From NCBI GenBank assembly GCA_036771375.1, contig DAIPHL010000018.1, positions 1-22,147 on the forward strand: 22,147 bases of DNA, in the 5' to 3' direction. The notes under the pieces were generated by a model that was not told the DNA's origin, did no database searches, and worked only from the letters and a program-made list of their open reading frames with translations. The stretch comes from DAIPHL01 sp036771375. GTDB lineage: Bacteria > Synergistota > Synergistia > Synergistales > Synergistaceae. The position numbers and the translations under genes are program-made. Below, one piece after another: positions 8,026 to 15,749 of this stretch (the stretch's first letter is position 1; each line of letters starts with the position of its first letter).

Positions 8026-8063
8026 ATCGTGGGGGCGGGCCCGTGGGCCCGCCCTGCGATTTT
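8026..8063. terminator. Very GC-rich perfect inverted repeat, terminator-like
   Basis: GGGCGGGCCC (8033-8042), GT, GGGCCCGCCC (8045-8054) is a 10-base perfect inverted repeat. It is extended outside by ATCG (8026-8029) matching CGAT (8057-8060) and followed on the plus strand by TTTTC (8060-8064). It probably forms a very stable hairpin and may stop transcription from the upstream gene. The T-tract is short, so termination efficiency is uncertain. Confidence 0.5.
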
Positions 8064-8140
8064 CTCGCGAAAGAGCGTGCGACGGCACCGCTCTTTTTCC
8101 CTTCGGGTCTTCGTGTCGGGCGGCGTTCCGTGCAGAACCC

Positions 8141-8169
8141 TTGTCCGATGTCGCCCTTTCTGTCATACT
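8141..8169 (+). promoter_or_regulatory. Predicted promoter of the membrane protein-mscS unit
   Basis: TTGTCC (8141-8146), a 17-base spacer, then CATACT (8164-8169) preceded by TG one base upstream (extended -10). The GTG start of the next gene is 47 bases downstream. The spacing is ideal; each hexamer matches the consensus moderately. Confidence 0.5.
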
Positions 8170-8215
8170 GATCCGTATCGAAAGAGACGATATCGGATCC
8201 GGGAGGCTTTGGATC

Positions 8216-8695
8216 GTGAACGACCCCGTTCTTCTCTGCGACTCCATAACCAGTAAGCCGATGCCGAAGTGGATGGCGCTCCTTGCGATCGCCTTCGGAG
8301 TCGTGTTCCTCTATACCGCGTTTCGGGATTATCTCGCGGGCAGTCGTTCCATCTCGCTCCTCTACAATTTTCTCATGGGGGTCGTCTGTCTTTACGGGGC
8401 CGGCATCAGCAGGAAGATCTACCTTTCGGATCGCGGCGTCGTGCGGGAGATGCACGCCTGGGGGCGGATCGTGCGAAGAGAGCTTCCCTGGAAGAACGTG
8501 CGTTACGTGACGCTCGCCTTTCGAGGCGATAAGATGATGGCGTTTTTCGAGGTCGAAACGACCGGCTGGAAGGTCCTTTTTTCCCGGGATCAAGAGGAAC
8601 GGGTTCGCGATATCCTCGATGAAATGATTCCCGACGTCGAGGTCGCCGATCTCGGAGAGGCGACAGGGTCGAAGAGAAACGCCGGAGGGAAGTGA
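8216..8695 (+). CDS. Hypothetical two-TM membrane protein with PH-like C-terminal domain
   Basis: 159 residues from the GTG at 8216, chosen because GGGAGG (8201-8206) sits 9 bases upstream and because the longer frame would start on the predicted promoter. Two membrane helices lie at about 19-36 and 46-63. They are followed by a beta-rich segment (about 66-137) with the RKIYLSDRGVVRE...W.NVRYVTL...FF.VETTGWKVLFS pattern. This order of paired helices followed by a bacterial PH-like domain is seen in several uncharacterised membrane proteins; the domain call is by pattern only. A basic, glycine-rich tail ends the protein. It lies 6 bases from the MscS-type channel gene, so the two are probably made together, perhaps in envelope or osmotic stress. 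Confidence 0.75.
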   Translation: MNDPVLLCDSITSKPMPKWMALLAIAFGVVFLYTAFRDYLAGSRSISLLYNFLMGVVCLYGAGISRKIYLSDRGVVREMHAWGRIVRRELPWKNVRYVTLAFRGDKMMAFFEVETTGWKVLFSRDQEERVRDILDEMIPDVEVADLGEATGSKRNAGGK

Positions 8696-8701
8696 AGCGC
8701 G

Positions 8702-9631
8702 ATGAACTGGGAGAACCTTGTGAACTGGAAGAACATCGATTGGTGGCAGTTTTTCTGGGACATCAAAGCGCCTTTTGTCACGGTCGCCCTCTGGTTTTTG
8801 TTGGATCGGGTCATCGTAAGGCTCAAACGAAACGAACGCTTTTTCGCCAAGTTGGTGGTCTCTCGCAAGGAATCGAACGATCACCGTCAGAAGACGATCC
8901 TGCAGAGGATCAAGACGTTCCGAGGATTGATCTTTCAGATCGTGCGAATCATCGTCGCCCTCTTTTTCCTCTTTACCCTCCTGAACAATTTCAACATCGA
9001 TCCCAAACCTTTGCTTGCAGGGATCGGGGTCGTGGGGTTGGGACTCTCTCTCGCGGCACAAAATATCCTGCGGGATTTCCTGAACGGATTGTTCTTCGTC
9101 ATAGAGGATCAGTTCAACGTCGGGGATTGGGTCGAAATCGGGGACCATCAGGGTTCCGTGGAGAACTTCTCCCTGCGGACGACCTGTCTGAGGACCGTGG
9201 ACGGACGTTACATCATCATACCGAATAGCACGATCACACAGGTGGTCAACCATACGAAGGATTGGGCCGTGGCATATGTCGAGCTTGGGGTGGCCTACAA
9301 CGCGGACATCGAAGAGGTCATGGGCGTGCTGGAGCGAAGCTGCGAGGAGCTCAAGAAAATGTACTGGAGCTCGATTCTCGAAAAATCGACGATACAGGCG
9401 ATCTGCGACTTCAGACCGAGCGATCTGCTCATCCGGGTGATGACGAAGACGCTTCCGGGAGAACAGTGGGCGATCGGCCGCTCCCTGCGCAAGATAATAA
9501 AGGAAAATTTCGACAAGGCCGGGTTGGACATCCCTCTGCCGCAGATGGTCGTTCACAGCTATCGCCGTGAGGAAGCCGAGCGCACCGAGATGAAAAAGAG
9601 CGCGGGGCCGGACGAACCGGGGGCCGCATAG
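8702..9631 (+). CDS. MscS-family mechanosensitive ion channel
   Basis: A small-conductance mechanosensitive channel that opens on hypo-osmotic shock to release solutes. Membrane helices lie at about 22-38 and 75-96. The pore helix TM3 reads LAGIGVVGLGLSLAAQNILRD (105-125), with the glycine/alanine packing typical of MscS. The beta domain follows: NGLFFVIEDQFNVGDWVEIG (128-147), GSVENFSLRTTCLRT (151-165) and IIIPNSTI (171-178). A C-terminal alpha/beta domain ends at about 285, followed by a charged tail. At 309 residues it is the short, three-TM MscS type rather than a large MscK form. GGAGGG lies 12 bases upstream of the ATG. It is the second gene of a two-gene unit. Confidence 0.93.
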   Translation: MNWENLVNWKNIDWWQFFWDIKAPFVTVALWFLLDRVIVRLKRNERFFAKLVVSRKESNDHRQKTILQRIKTFRGLIFQIVRIIVALFFLFTLLNNFNIDPKPLLAGIGVVGLGLSLAAQNILRDFLNGLFFVIEDQFNVGDWVEIGDHQGSVENFSLRTTCLRTVDGRYIIIPNSTITQVVNHTKDWAVAYVELGVAYNADIEEVMGVLERSCEELKKMYWSSILEKSTIQAICDFRPSDLLIRVMTKTLPGEQWAIGRSLRKIIKENFDKAGLDIPLPQMVVHSYRREEAERTEMKKSAGPDEPGAA

Positions 9632-9790
9632 GCTTCGTATCCTCGAACGTTGCGAGGGCGTTTCAACCTGTCCTCATGAGGGAGGGGCTTCCCCGCGGCT
9701 CGAGGAAAGCGCGCTTCCTCCTGTCGGTGTCTGCGCCGCACCTACCTTCCGCAAAGATCGATCGGGAAAGGAAATCCCGCCCCCGTCCAC
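9632..9790. other. Intergenic region between convergent mscS-type and gntR genes with several small inverted repeats
   Basis: Holds short hairpin candidates: CCTCG (9641-9645) with CGAGG (9653-9657); GAGGAA (9702-9707) with TTCCTC (9715-9720); and CGGGA (9763-9767) with TCCCG (9775-9779). None has a clean T-tract on either strand. They may serve as weak or factor-assisted transcription ends for the two convergent genes. No coding region is supported. Confidence 0.4.
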
Positions 9791-10483
9791 TCAGTCGAGA
9801 GCCAGGTTCTCGAGCCCTGCTTTCACGTGCATTTCGACGAGTTTGACGCAGAGGGATTCGTCCCTCGCCTCGAACGCTTCCAGCAGCAGCCTGTGTTCGT
9901 CGAGACTGGGGTTGTTCTCGAAGAGGAAATACCTCTCCAGAAAGACCATGTATATGAAGGTGCGGGCGAGGATGTCCTTCACGTACTCCATCAAGAGCAG
10001 GTTGTCGCTCGCTTCCGCGATGATCATGTGAAAGTCGGTGTTGACCTGGAGGTATTTTTCGATGTCCTTCTCCTTGAAAATGGTGTCCTCCTCGTCGATC
10101 TTCTCACCCAGCCGGGCCAGGAAGAGGGGGGTCACATGATGAGAGGCCATCGACGCAGCCCAGCATTCGAGCTTGGTCCTGACGGCGTAGGCGTCCTCCA
10201 CTTCTTTGCGCGTCGGAGACGCGACCCAGGTGCCGCTCTTCGGCACGATCAGGATGTAGCCGTCGTTCGCCAGGCGCCGGAGAGCTTCTCTCACCGGCGT
10301 GCGGCTCACGCGGAGTTGCTCGGACAAGCCGGCCTCCGAGAGTTTCTGTCCCGGCAGCAGCTCCTTGTGGAGGATCAATCTGCGAATCGCGAAATAGGCG
10401 ACGTCCGTCGCGGTCGAATAAGGATCGCCGTTCACCGAATGGGCGGACGATCGATATCCCGAGAAGAAACCGGGTTGCTGCAT
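9791..10483 (-). CDS. GntR-family transcriptional regulator, FadR subfamily (FCD domain)
   Basis: 230 residues. The winged helix-turn-helix covers about 25-90, with the recognition region LSEQLRVSRTPVREALRRLANDG (53-75) and the wing IVPKSGTWV. The FCD effector domain follows (about 95-225). His152 in NTDFH, His197 in DEHR and His219 in EMHV are the expected metal-site histidines; Asn148 stands where many members have aspartate. Such regulators usually bind a small organic acid or amino-acid-like ligand and control a neighbouring catabolic operon. The start ATG has AGAGGTGG upstream on the minus strand. The gene is divergent from the SDR-gcvP-like cluster, so it is the obvious candidate regulator of that cluster (inference). 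Confidence 0.93.
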   Translation of the reverse strand: MQQPGFFSGYRSSAHSVNGDPYSTATDVAYFAIRRLILHKELLPGQKLSEAGLSEQLRVSRTPVREALRRLANDGYILIVPKSGTWVASPTRKEVEDAYAVRTKLECWAASMASHHVTPLFLARLGEKIDEEDTIFKEKDIEKYLQVNTDFHMIIAEASDNLLLMEYVKDILARTFIYMVFLERYFLFENNPSLDEHRLLLEAFEARDESLCVKLVEMHVKAGLENLALD

Positions 10484-10799
10484 ACGCTACCACCTCTGAA
10501 GTCAAGCGCGTTCGACCACTTGAAATGTACCATTATGATAGCACACGGGAGAGCGTCGGTTGATCTGTCGTGCAAAATGAACGAGGCTTCCGAACAGCCG
10601 TCCTCCGGCGACGAAGCCTCGAAACGCCGGAGGCGGTTTCCCATCGATTTCACCGATTGGATCAACACCGAAGACCGGGATGTGCGCGAGCTCTCTTCCG
10701 AAGCGTCCCGACCAAATTGCGCCCGTTTGTGCACTTTACGCAGGCGGGCAAACAGTATACTATAAATACATTGAATTCGATTGGAATGGAGGGGGCGTC
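10484..10799. promoter_or_regulatory. Divergent regulatory region between gntR and the catabolic cluster
   Basis: About 316 gene-free bases. On the plus side, TATACT (10756-10761) overlaps TATAAA (10761-10766) in an A/T-rich stretch. A -35-like TTTACG lies at 10735-10740, giving a 15- or 20-base spacer. AGTATACT (10754-10761) is a perfect 8-base palindrome lying on the -10, with the GTATAC centre often seen in FCD-type GntR operators. On the minus side, AATGTACCATT (around 10525-10535, plus-strand reading) is an imperfect inverted repeat inside a -10-like TATCATAAT region of the regulator gene. The SDR ribosome binding site GGAGGGGG lies just before 10800. Operator calls are inference. Confidence 0.5.
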
Positions 10800-11576
10800 A
10801 TGAGGTCGGATTGGTTGGAGAAAACCTTCGGTCTGGGCGGCCGGGTCATCGTCGTCACCGGGGGAGCCTCGGGGATCGGGTTGGGATGCGCCGAGTTTCT
10901 GGCCGAGGCCGGGGGGCGGGTCTGCCTGTGGGACATCAACGAAAAAGCGGGAACGGCCGCGGCCGAAAGGATCGGGGAAGCGGCTTTCTTCGTCGCGTGC
11001 GACGTCGCTTCCGAGGAGTCCTGTAAAAAGGCCACGGCCAGGACGGTCGAGCACTTCGGATCCGTCTGGGGATTGTTGAACGCGGCAGGCGTCATCCGCC
11101 GCAGGAACGCCGTCGAGCTGGAGGAGAGGGACTGGGACATCGTGCTCGACGTCGGGCTGAAGGGGGCATATCTGGCGTCCAAGCATCTCATTCCCGAAAT
11201 CGAAAAGAACGGCTCGGGGAGCATCGTCAACATCGGCTCCGGCTGGGGGGTCAAGGGCGGTCCCAAGGCTGTCGCGTACTGTGCGGCCAAGGGTGGTATC
11301 GTCAACATGACGCGGGCGATGGCGATCGATCATGGAGATCGGAATATCCGCGTCAACTGCGTCTGTCCGGGGGACGTGGACACGCCTCTTCTCAGGGACG
11401 AGGCGCGTCAACTCGGCTACGATCTCGACAAATGGCTCGAGGAGAGCGCCGAGCGCCCCATTCGGAGGCTCGGGACGCCTCTGGATATCGCGAAGGCGGT
11501 GTATTTTTTCATGAGCGATCTCTCTCCCTGGGCGAGCGGATCGAATCTGATCATCGATGGAGGTGGAACGGCGTGA
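10800..11576 (+). CDS. Short-chain dehydrogenase/reductase (SDR), classical type
   Basis: 258 residues, NAD(P)-dependent oxidoreductase of the classical SDR family. The Rossmann motif is TGGASGIG (20-27). An aspartate after the second strand (Asp45 in LWDIN) suggests NAD preference. LNAAG lies at 93-97, the catalytic Ser147 in IVNIGSG, Tyr160 and Lys164 in YCAAKGG, and a C-terminal IIDGGGTA. This is the length and style of gluconate 5-dehydrogenase or 3-oxoacyl-ACP reductase-like SDRs that oxidise or reduce a hydroxy/keto group; the substrate is unknown. ATG 10800 is chosen for its strong GGAGGGGG; an upstream in-frame ATG at 10680 would start before the predicted promoter. First gene of the cluster, overlapping the next one. 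Confidence 0.92.
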   Translation: MRSDWLEKTFGLGGRVIVVTGGASGIGLGCAEFLAEAGGRVCLWDINEKAGTAAAERIGEAAFFVACDVASEESCKKATARTVEHFGSVWGLLNAAGVIRRRNAVELEERDWDIVLDVGLKGAYLASKHLIPEIEKNGSGSIVNIGSGWGVKGGPKAVAYCAAKGGIVNMTRAMAIDHGDRNIRVNCVCPGDVDTPLLRDEARQLGYDLDKWLEESAERPIRRLGTPLDIAKAVYFFMSDLSPWASGSNLIIDGGGTA

Positions 11577-12997
11577 CGATGGATATATCAAAAGAAGCGG
11601 GAAAAGCGAAGTTCGAGTCCCATCCCTATATTCCGAACTCCGTGCCGGCGGTGCAGGAGGCGATGTTGCGGGAGATCGGGGCCGCGAGCGTAGACGAGTT
11701 TTTCGCGTGTATTCCGGAGGATTTGCGCGTTTCCGGGAGGATGGAGATGCCGGAGCCGATCTTCTCCGAGGCCGGCCTGAAACGGCATGTAGAGGGGATC
11801 GCCTCGAAGAACGTGAACGTAAACCGTGTGCTGTCGTTTCTGGGAGGAGGCTGCTGGAACCACTTCGTGCCCGCCTCGTGCGACGAGATCAACTCGAGGT
11901 CGGAGTTCCTCACCGCCTACGCGGGTGATCCGTACGAGGACCACGGGCGTTTTCAGGCTCTTTTCGAGTATGAAAGCCTGATGGCGGAGCTTCTCGAGAT
12001 GGATGTGGTCAACGTGCCGACCTACGACGGCGCGCAGGCATGTGGGACCGCGCTTCGTATGGCGTGCCGCATCACGGGACGCGCCTCGGTACTCGTGCCC
12101 GAGGTGATGAACCCGGATCGCCTGAAGGCACTCGTGACATATCTCCATCCACAGATCGAGGTGCGGACGGTGAAAGCCGCCGCCGACCTGACCCTGGACG
12201 TGGATGACCTGAGGTCGAAGACGGACGGACGCGTTGCCGCCGTGTTCATCGAAAATCCGGCGTTCCTCGGCGTGATCGAGACGAAGGGGAGGGAGATCGC
12301 CGAAGTCGCCCACGCTGCGGGGGCGCTCTTCGTGGTCTGCGCCGACCCGTCGTCCCTCGGCGTGTTGACGCCGCCGTCGGGATACGGCGCGGACATCGCG
12401 TGCGGCGATATTCAGCCGCTCGGTATGCATATGCACTTCGGCGGCGCCCGCGGCGGTTTCATCGCGTCCTGCGACGACGAGAAGTTCGTCCGGGAATATC
12501 CCTCCAGGCTCTTCGGCATCGCATCGACCACCCACGGCGAATGGGGGTTTGGGGACGTCGCGTGGGAGCGCACGTCTTTCGCCAGGCGCGAGGAGGCGAA
12601 GGAGTTCGTCGGGACCGCCGCCGCGCTGTGGGGCATCACGGCCGGAGTGTATCTCGCCACCATGGGACCGCAGGGGATGAAAGAGCTCGGCACCGGCCTC
12701 ATGCAGCGCGCGCGTTACCTGGCCTGCGCGCTGTCGAAGCTTCCGGGCGTGAGGATCATGACGGACGCGCCGTTCTTCAAGGAGTTTCCGGTTTGCTTCG
12801 CCGGGACCGGGAAGCGCGTGGAACGAATCAACGAGGCACTGCGAGAGCGCGCCATATTCGGAGGGCACGATCTCTCGGTCGATTACCCGGGCTGCAAAGC
12901 GATGGGTAATGCGGCGCTCTATTGCGTCAACGAGACCATGACGCAGACGGACATGGACAGTCTGGTCCGGGCGCTTTCCGGAATACTCGAAGGTTAG
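11573..12997 (+). CDS. Divergent GcvPA-like PLP-fold protein (glycine dehydrogenase subunit 1 paralogue)
   Basis: About 474 residues. The GTG at 11573 overlaps the SDR stop as GTGA and stands 8 bases from GGAGGT, so it is preferred to ATG 11579; numbering here is from that ATG. The GcvPA scaffold is clear: PYIPNS near 16-21, SFLGGGCWNHFVPA (86-99), RSEFLTAY (107-114), TYDGAQA (148-154), the ADPSSLGVLTPP segment and FGGARGG (287-293). Several blocks normally fixed in true glycine decarboxylase are replaced. The YTPYQPEISQG-type loop reads YAGDPYEDHGRF, and the REQ...REKATSNICTNQ-type block reads ERTSFARREEAKEFVGTAA (330-348). GcvPA does not carry the PLP lysine; it completes the active site of GcvPB. 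Probably one half of a heterotetramer with the next gene. Whether it still handles glycine is doubtful. Confidence 0.85.
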   Translation: MTMDISKEAGKAKFESHPYIPNSVPAVQEAMLREIGAASVDEFFACIPEDLRVSGRMEMPEPIFSEAGLKRHVEGIASKNVNVNRVLSFLGGGCWNHFVPASCDEINSRSEFLTAYAGDPYEDHGRFQALFEYESLMAELLEMDVVNVPTYDGAQACGTALRMACRITGRASVLVPEVMNPDRLKALVTYLHPQIEVRTVKAAADLTLDVDDLRSKTDGRVAAVFIENPAFLGVIETKGREIAEVAHAAGALFVVCADPSSLGVLTPPSGYGADIACGDIQPLGMHMHFGGARGGFIASCDDEKFVREYPSRLFGIASTTHGEWGFGDVAWERTSFARREEAKEFVGTAAALWGITAGVYLATMGPQGMKELGTGLMQRARYLACALSKLPGVRIMTDAPFFKEFPVCFAGTGKRVERINEALRERAIFGGHDLSVDYPGCKAMGNAALYCVNETMTQTDMDSLVRALSGILEG

Positions 12998-13012
12998 GGG
13001 GAGGCGGACGAG

Positions 13013-14587
13013 ATGGAGATGGGTACCAGAGACTTCAAGCGTAAGTACAGGAATTACCACCAGGCCTGTTGGGACGAGCCGATCCTGTTCGAACTGTCGA
13101 GCCCCGGCGAGCGCGGCGTTCTGCTTCCCGAGGTGGAGCCGGATGTGGCCGCATCCGGCCTTCCCGACCTGGGCGACATGGCGCGGCCGACCCCGCCCGC
13201 GCTCCCCGAGATGTCCCAGATGAGGGTCTTGAAACACTATATGCACCTGAGCCAGGAGAACATCGGTGCGGACGAGACCGTCGACATAGGGCAGGGTACC
13301 TGTACGATGAAGTACAGCCCGAAGGTCAACGACCGCCTCGCCGGACACCCCGACTTCGCGGACCTGCACCCCAGACAGGACGAGAGCACGGTGCAGGGAG
13401 CGCTTGAACTCATGTACAGGACGGAGGGGATGCTCAAGGCGATCTCCGGCATGGATCGTTTCTGTCTGCATCCGGGCGGAGGTTCCCAGGCGATTCTCGC
13501 GATTGCGACCGTGGTGCGGGCCTGGGTCGACGAAAACGGACTCGCCGATCAAAAGGACGAGATCATCACGACGATCTTCTCTCATCCCTCGAACCCGGCG
13601 TGTGCCGCCGTCAAGGGTTTCAAGCTGATCACGATCTATCCCGACGAAAACGGGCGTCCGGACCTCGAGGCCATGAAGGCGGCCGTGAACGAGCGTACCG
13701 CCGCCCTTTTCATCACCAATCCGGAGGACATCGGTATCTACAATTCACACATCAAGGAGTTCACGGCGCTTGTGCACGAGGTCGGCGGGCTTTGCAGCTA
13801 CGACCAGGCGAACGCGAACGCCCTGCTCGGGATCACGAGGGCTCGGGAAGCCGGGTTCGACCTCTGCTTCTTCAACATCCACAAGACATTTTCCTCGCCG
13901 CACGGCTGCGGTGGTCCCGGCTGTGGCGTCGTGGGCGTTCGGGAGCACCTGGTTTCGTACCTTCCCGCCCCTCTGGTGGGGTATGACGAAGCGTCGGAGC
14001 GCTACTACCTCGATTACAAGACCCCGTCCAAGACCACGAGGATCAAGGACTTTTACGGCGTGCTTCCCGCGATCGTTCGCGGGTACTCGTGGATGATGTC
14101 CCTCGGTCCGGATTGGCTCCGCGAGGTCTCTCGAATCGCCGTCCTCAACAACAACTATGTGTTCGAAAAGATCATGGCGATGCGCGGTGTGGACGCTCCC
14201 TACGCCGAGGGAGAACACCGGATGGAACAGGTGCGCTACAGCCTGAAGAAGCTCAAGGAGGAGACCGGCCTCGGCGTCGCCGAGGTGATCAACCGGATGT
14301 TCGACTACGGGATGCACCTCTGGAGCAGCCACGAGCCCTGGATCGTTCCCGAGCCCTTTACCGTGGAGCCCACGGAGAGCTACTCCAGGGCGGAGCTCGA
14401 CGAGTACCTCGCCGTGTTGGAGAAGGTCCTTTCGGAGTGCTACGAAACGCCGGATGTCGTGAAGGGGGCGCCTCACCGGAGCGCCATTCACCACGTCGAT
14501 CACGACGTCCTGGACGACCCCAAACGGTGGGCGATCACCTGGCGCGCCTATAAGAAGAAATACAACGGTTATTTCGAACCCAAATAG
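13013..14587 (+). CDS. Divergent GcvPB-like PLP-dependent subunit (glycine dehydrogenase subunit 2 paralogue)
   Basis: 524 residues, with AGGGGGAGG 8 bases before the ATG. The PLP lysine is Lys291 in FFNIHKTFSSPHGCGGPGCG. LFELSSPGERGVLLPE (25-40), TCTMKYSP (96-103), LHPRQDESTVQGALELMY (118-135), SYDQANANALLG (262-273), IVPEPFTVEPTES (444-456) and WRAYKKKY (510-517) match the family plan. Blocks that line the glycine site in canonical enzymes differ: LQPAAGAHGE-type reads LHPGGGSQAI (152-161); the SAHGTNPA-type motif reads FSHPSNPA (189-196); and YDGANLNA reads YDQANANA. The family decarboxylates glycine and passes the aminomethyl group to lipoyl-GcvH; no GcvH or GcvT gene is nearby. I infer a repurposed PLP enzyme acting with the preceding subunit. 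Confidence 0.87.
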   Translation: MEMGTRDFKRKYRNYHQACWDEPILFELSSPGERGVLLPEVEPDVAASGLPDLGDMARPTPPALPEMSQMRVLKHYMHLSQENIGADETVDIGQGTCTMKYSPKVNDRLAGHPDFADLHPRQDESTVQGALELMYRTEGMLKAISGMDRFCLHPGGGSQAILAIATVVRAWVDENGLADQKDEIITTIFSHPSNPACAAVKGFKLITIYPDENGRPDLEAMKAAVNERTAALFITNPEDIGIYNSHIKEFTALVHEVGGLCSYDQANANALLGITRAREAGFDLCFFNIHKTFSSPHGCGGPGCGVVGVREHLVSYLPAPLVGYDEASERYYLDYKTPSKTTRIKDFYGVLPAIVRGYSWMMSLGPDWLREVSRIAVLNNNYVFEKIMAMRGVDAPYAEGEHRMEQVRYSLKKLKEETGLGVAEVINRMFDYGMHLWSSHEPWIVPEPFTVEPTESYSRAELDEYLAVLEKVLSECYETPDVVKGAPHRSAIHHVDHDVLDDPKRWAITWRAYKKKYNGYFEPK

Positions 14588-14609
14588 TTCGGGAACCTCG
14601 GCCTTTGCG

Positions 14610-15749
14610 ATGAACGAAACTCTCGAAATCGGTCTCATCGTCAACCCGATTGCGGGAATGGGCGGACGGGTCGGCCTGAAGGGAACCGACGGCGACAAGA
14701 CGCTGCGCCTTGCCGTGGAGAGGGGGGCGATCCCCCTCTCCGAATCCCGGGCCGTGGCGTGCCTGAAAGAGGTCGCGACACGGAAGGATTCCTTCGTGCT
14801 CTACGCCGGAGCGGGATGTATGGGTGAATCCGCCGCGAGAAAAGCGGGATTGGAGCCGGTGGTTCTCGGATGTTCTTCCGGTGTGACCAGCGCGGAGGAC
14901 ACCGTGTCTCTCGCGCAGAGGATGAGAGATCTCGACCTCTCCCTGATCGTCTTCGCCGGAGGCGACGGCACGGCGAGGGATGTCTGCCGAGCCGTCGGAG
15001 AAGGCGTTCTCGTCCTCGGCATACCGGCCGGGGTGAAGATCCACTCCGCCGTCTTCGCCAGTTCCCCCACGCAGGCCGGTCGGCTGCTTTCGACCTTTCT
15101 ATCCGAGAAGAGGACAAGGCGCTCCGAAAGGACCGCCGAGGTCATGGATATCGACGAGGATGCGTACAGGAAAGGCGTCCTCAAAGCGCGTCTTTACGGA
15201 TATATGCGGATGCCGTACGAGCGGAGCCGGGTCCAGGGGTTGAAATCCGGCTCGCCGGCATCGGACGCGGAGGATCAGGCGTCCATCGCGGCGATGGCGT
15301 TCGAGCTGATCGAAGCGGAGCCTCAGACGCTCTGGCTCATCGGAGCGGGTACCACGACGCGTGCCGTGCTCTTTGAACTGAAGGTCGAGGGGACGCTTCT
15401 CGGTGTGGACGCGCTCCTCGAAGGACGTCTTCTCGCCGCCGACCTCGGCGAGCGCGAAATCCTGAACCTGCTCGACGAGCATCCCTCGGCCAAGATCGTG
15501 ATCACTCCGATCGGGGGACAGGGCTTTCTCTTCGGACGAGGCAACCAGCAGTTCAGCCCGGAGGTCATCAGGCGGGTCGGACGTGAAAATCTGGTCATAC
15601 TCTCCTCTCCCTCCAAAATTCGCGCCCTCGCGGGTGCCCCTCTATTGCTGGATACCGGCGACTCGGAGCTGGACCGTGAGCTGGAGGGATATTACAGGAT
15701 CGTCACGTCCTACGGACAGTACCTTGTCTACAGGGCGAAACAGAGTTGA
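14610..15749 (+). CDS. COG3199 ATP-NAD kinase-like protein
   Basis: 379 residues of the predicted polyphosphate/ATP-dependent NAD kinase family that includes AcoX-type proteins of acetoin operons. The nucleotide-binding hallmark FAGGDGTARD lies at 115-124. The family-specific N-terminal GLIVNPIAGMGGRVGLKGTDG spans 8-28, GIPAGVKIHSAVFA is at 137-150 and IGGQGFLFGRGNQQ at 301-314. The fold is shared with diacylglycerol kinase and 6-phosphofructokinase, and for most members the true phosphate acceptor is unproven. It lies 22 bases after the gcvPB-like gene without a clear ribosome binding site, so translation may be coupled. It may supply NADP for the dehydrogenases of the cluster, or phosphorylate a pathway intermediate; both are inference. 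Confidence 0.85.
   Translation: MNETLEIGLIVNPIAGMGGRVGLKGTDGDKTLRLAVERGAIPLSESRAVACLKEVATRKDSFVLYAGAGCMGESAARKAGLEPVVLGCSSGVTSAEDTVSLAQRMRDLDLSLIVFAGGDGTARDVCRAVGEGVLVLGIPAGVKIHSAVFASSPTQAGRLLSTFLSEKRTRRSERTAEVMDIDEDAYRKGVLKARLYGYMRMPYERSRVQGLKSGSPASDAEDQASIAAMAFELIEAEPQTLWLIGAGTTTRAVLFELKVEGTLLGVDALLEGRLLAADLGEREILNLLDEHPSAKIVITPIGGQGFLFGRGNQQFSPEVIRRVGRENLVILSSPSKIRALAGAPLLLDTGDSELDRELEGYYRIVTSYGQYLVYRAKQS

Noticed and set aside
10680..10799. Extended N-terminus for the SDR protein from ATG 10680
   Set aside because: It would place the start upstream of the predicted promoter; the SDR fold begins just after ATG 10800, which has a strong ribosome binding site.
11573..14587. Calling the pair an ordinary glycine cleavage P-protein
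   Set aside because: Too many blocks that are normally fixed are changed in both subunits, and GcvH and GcvT are absent from the surroundings.
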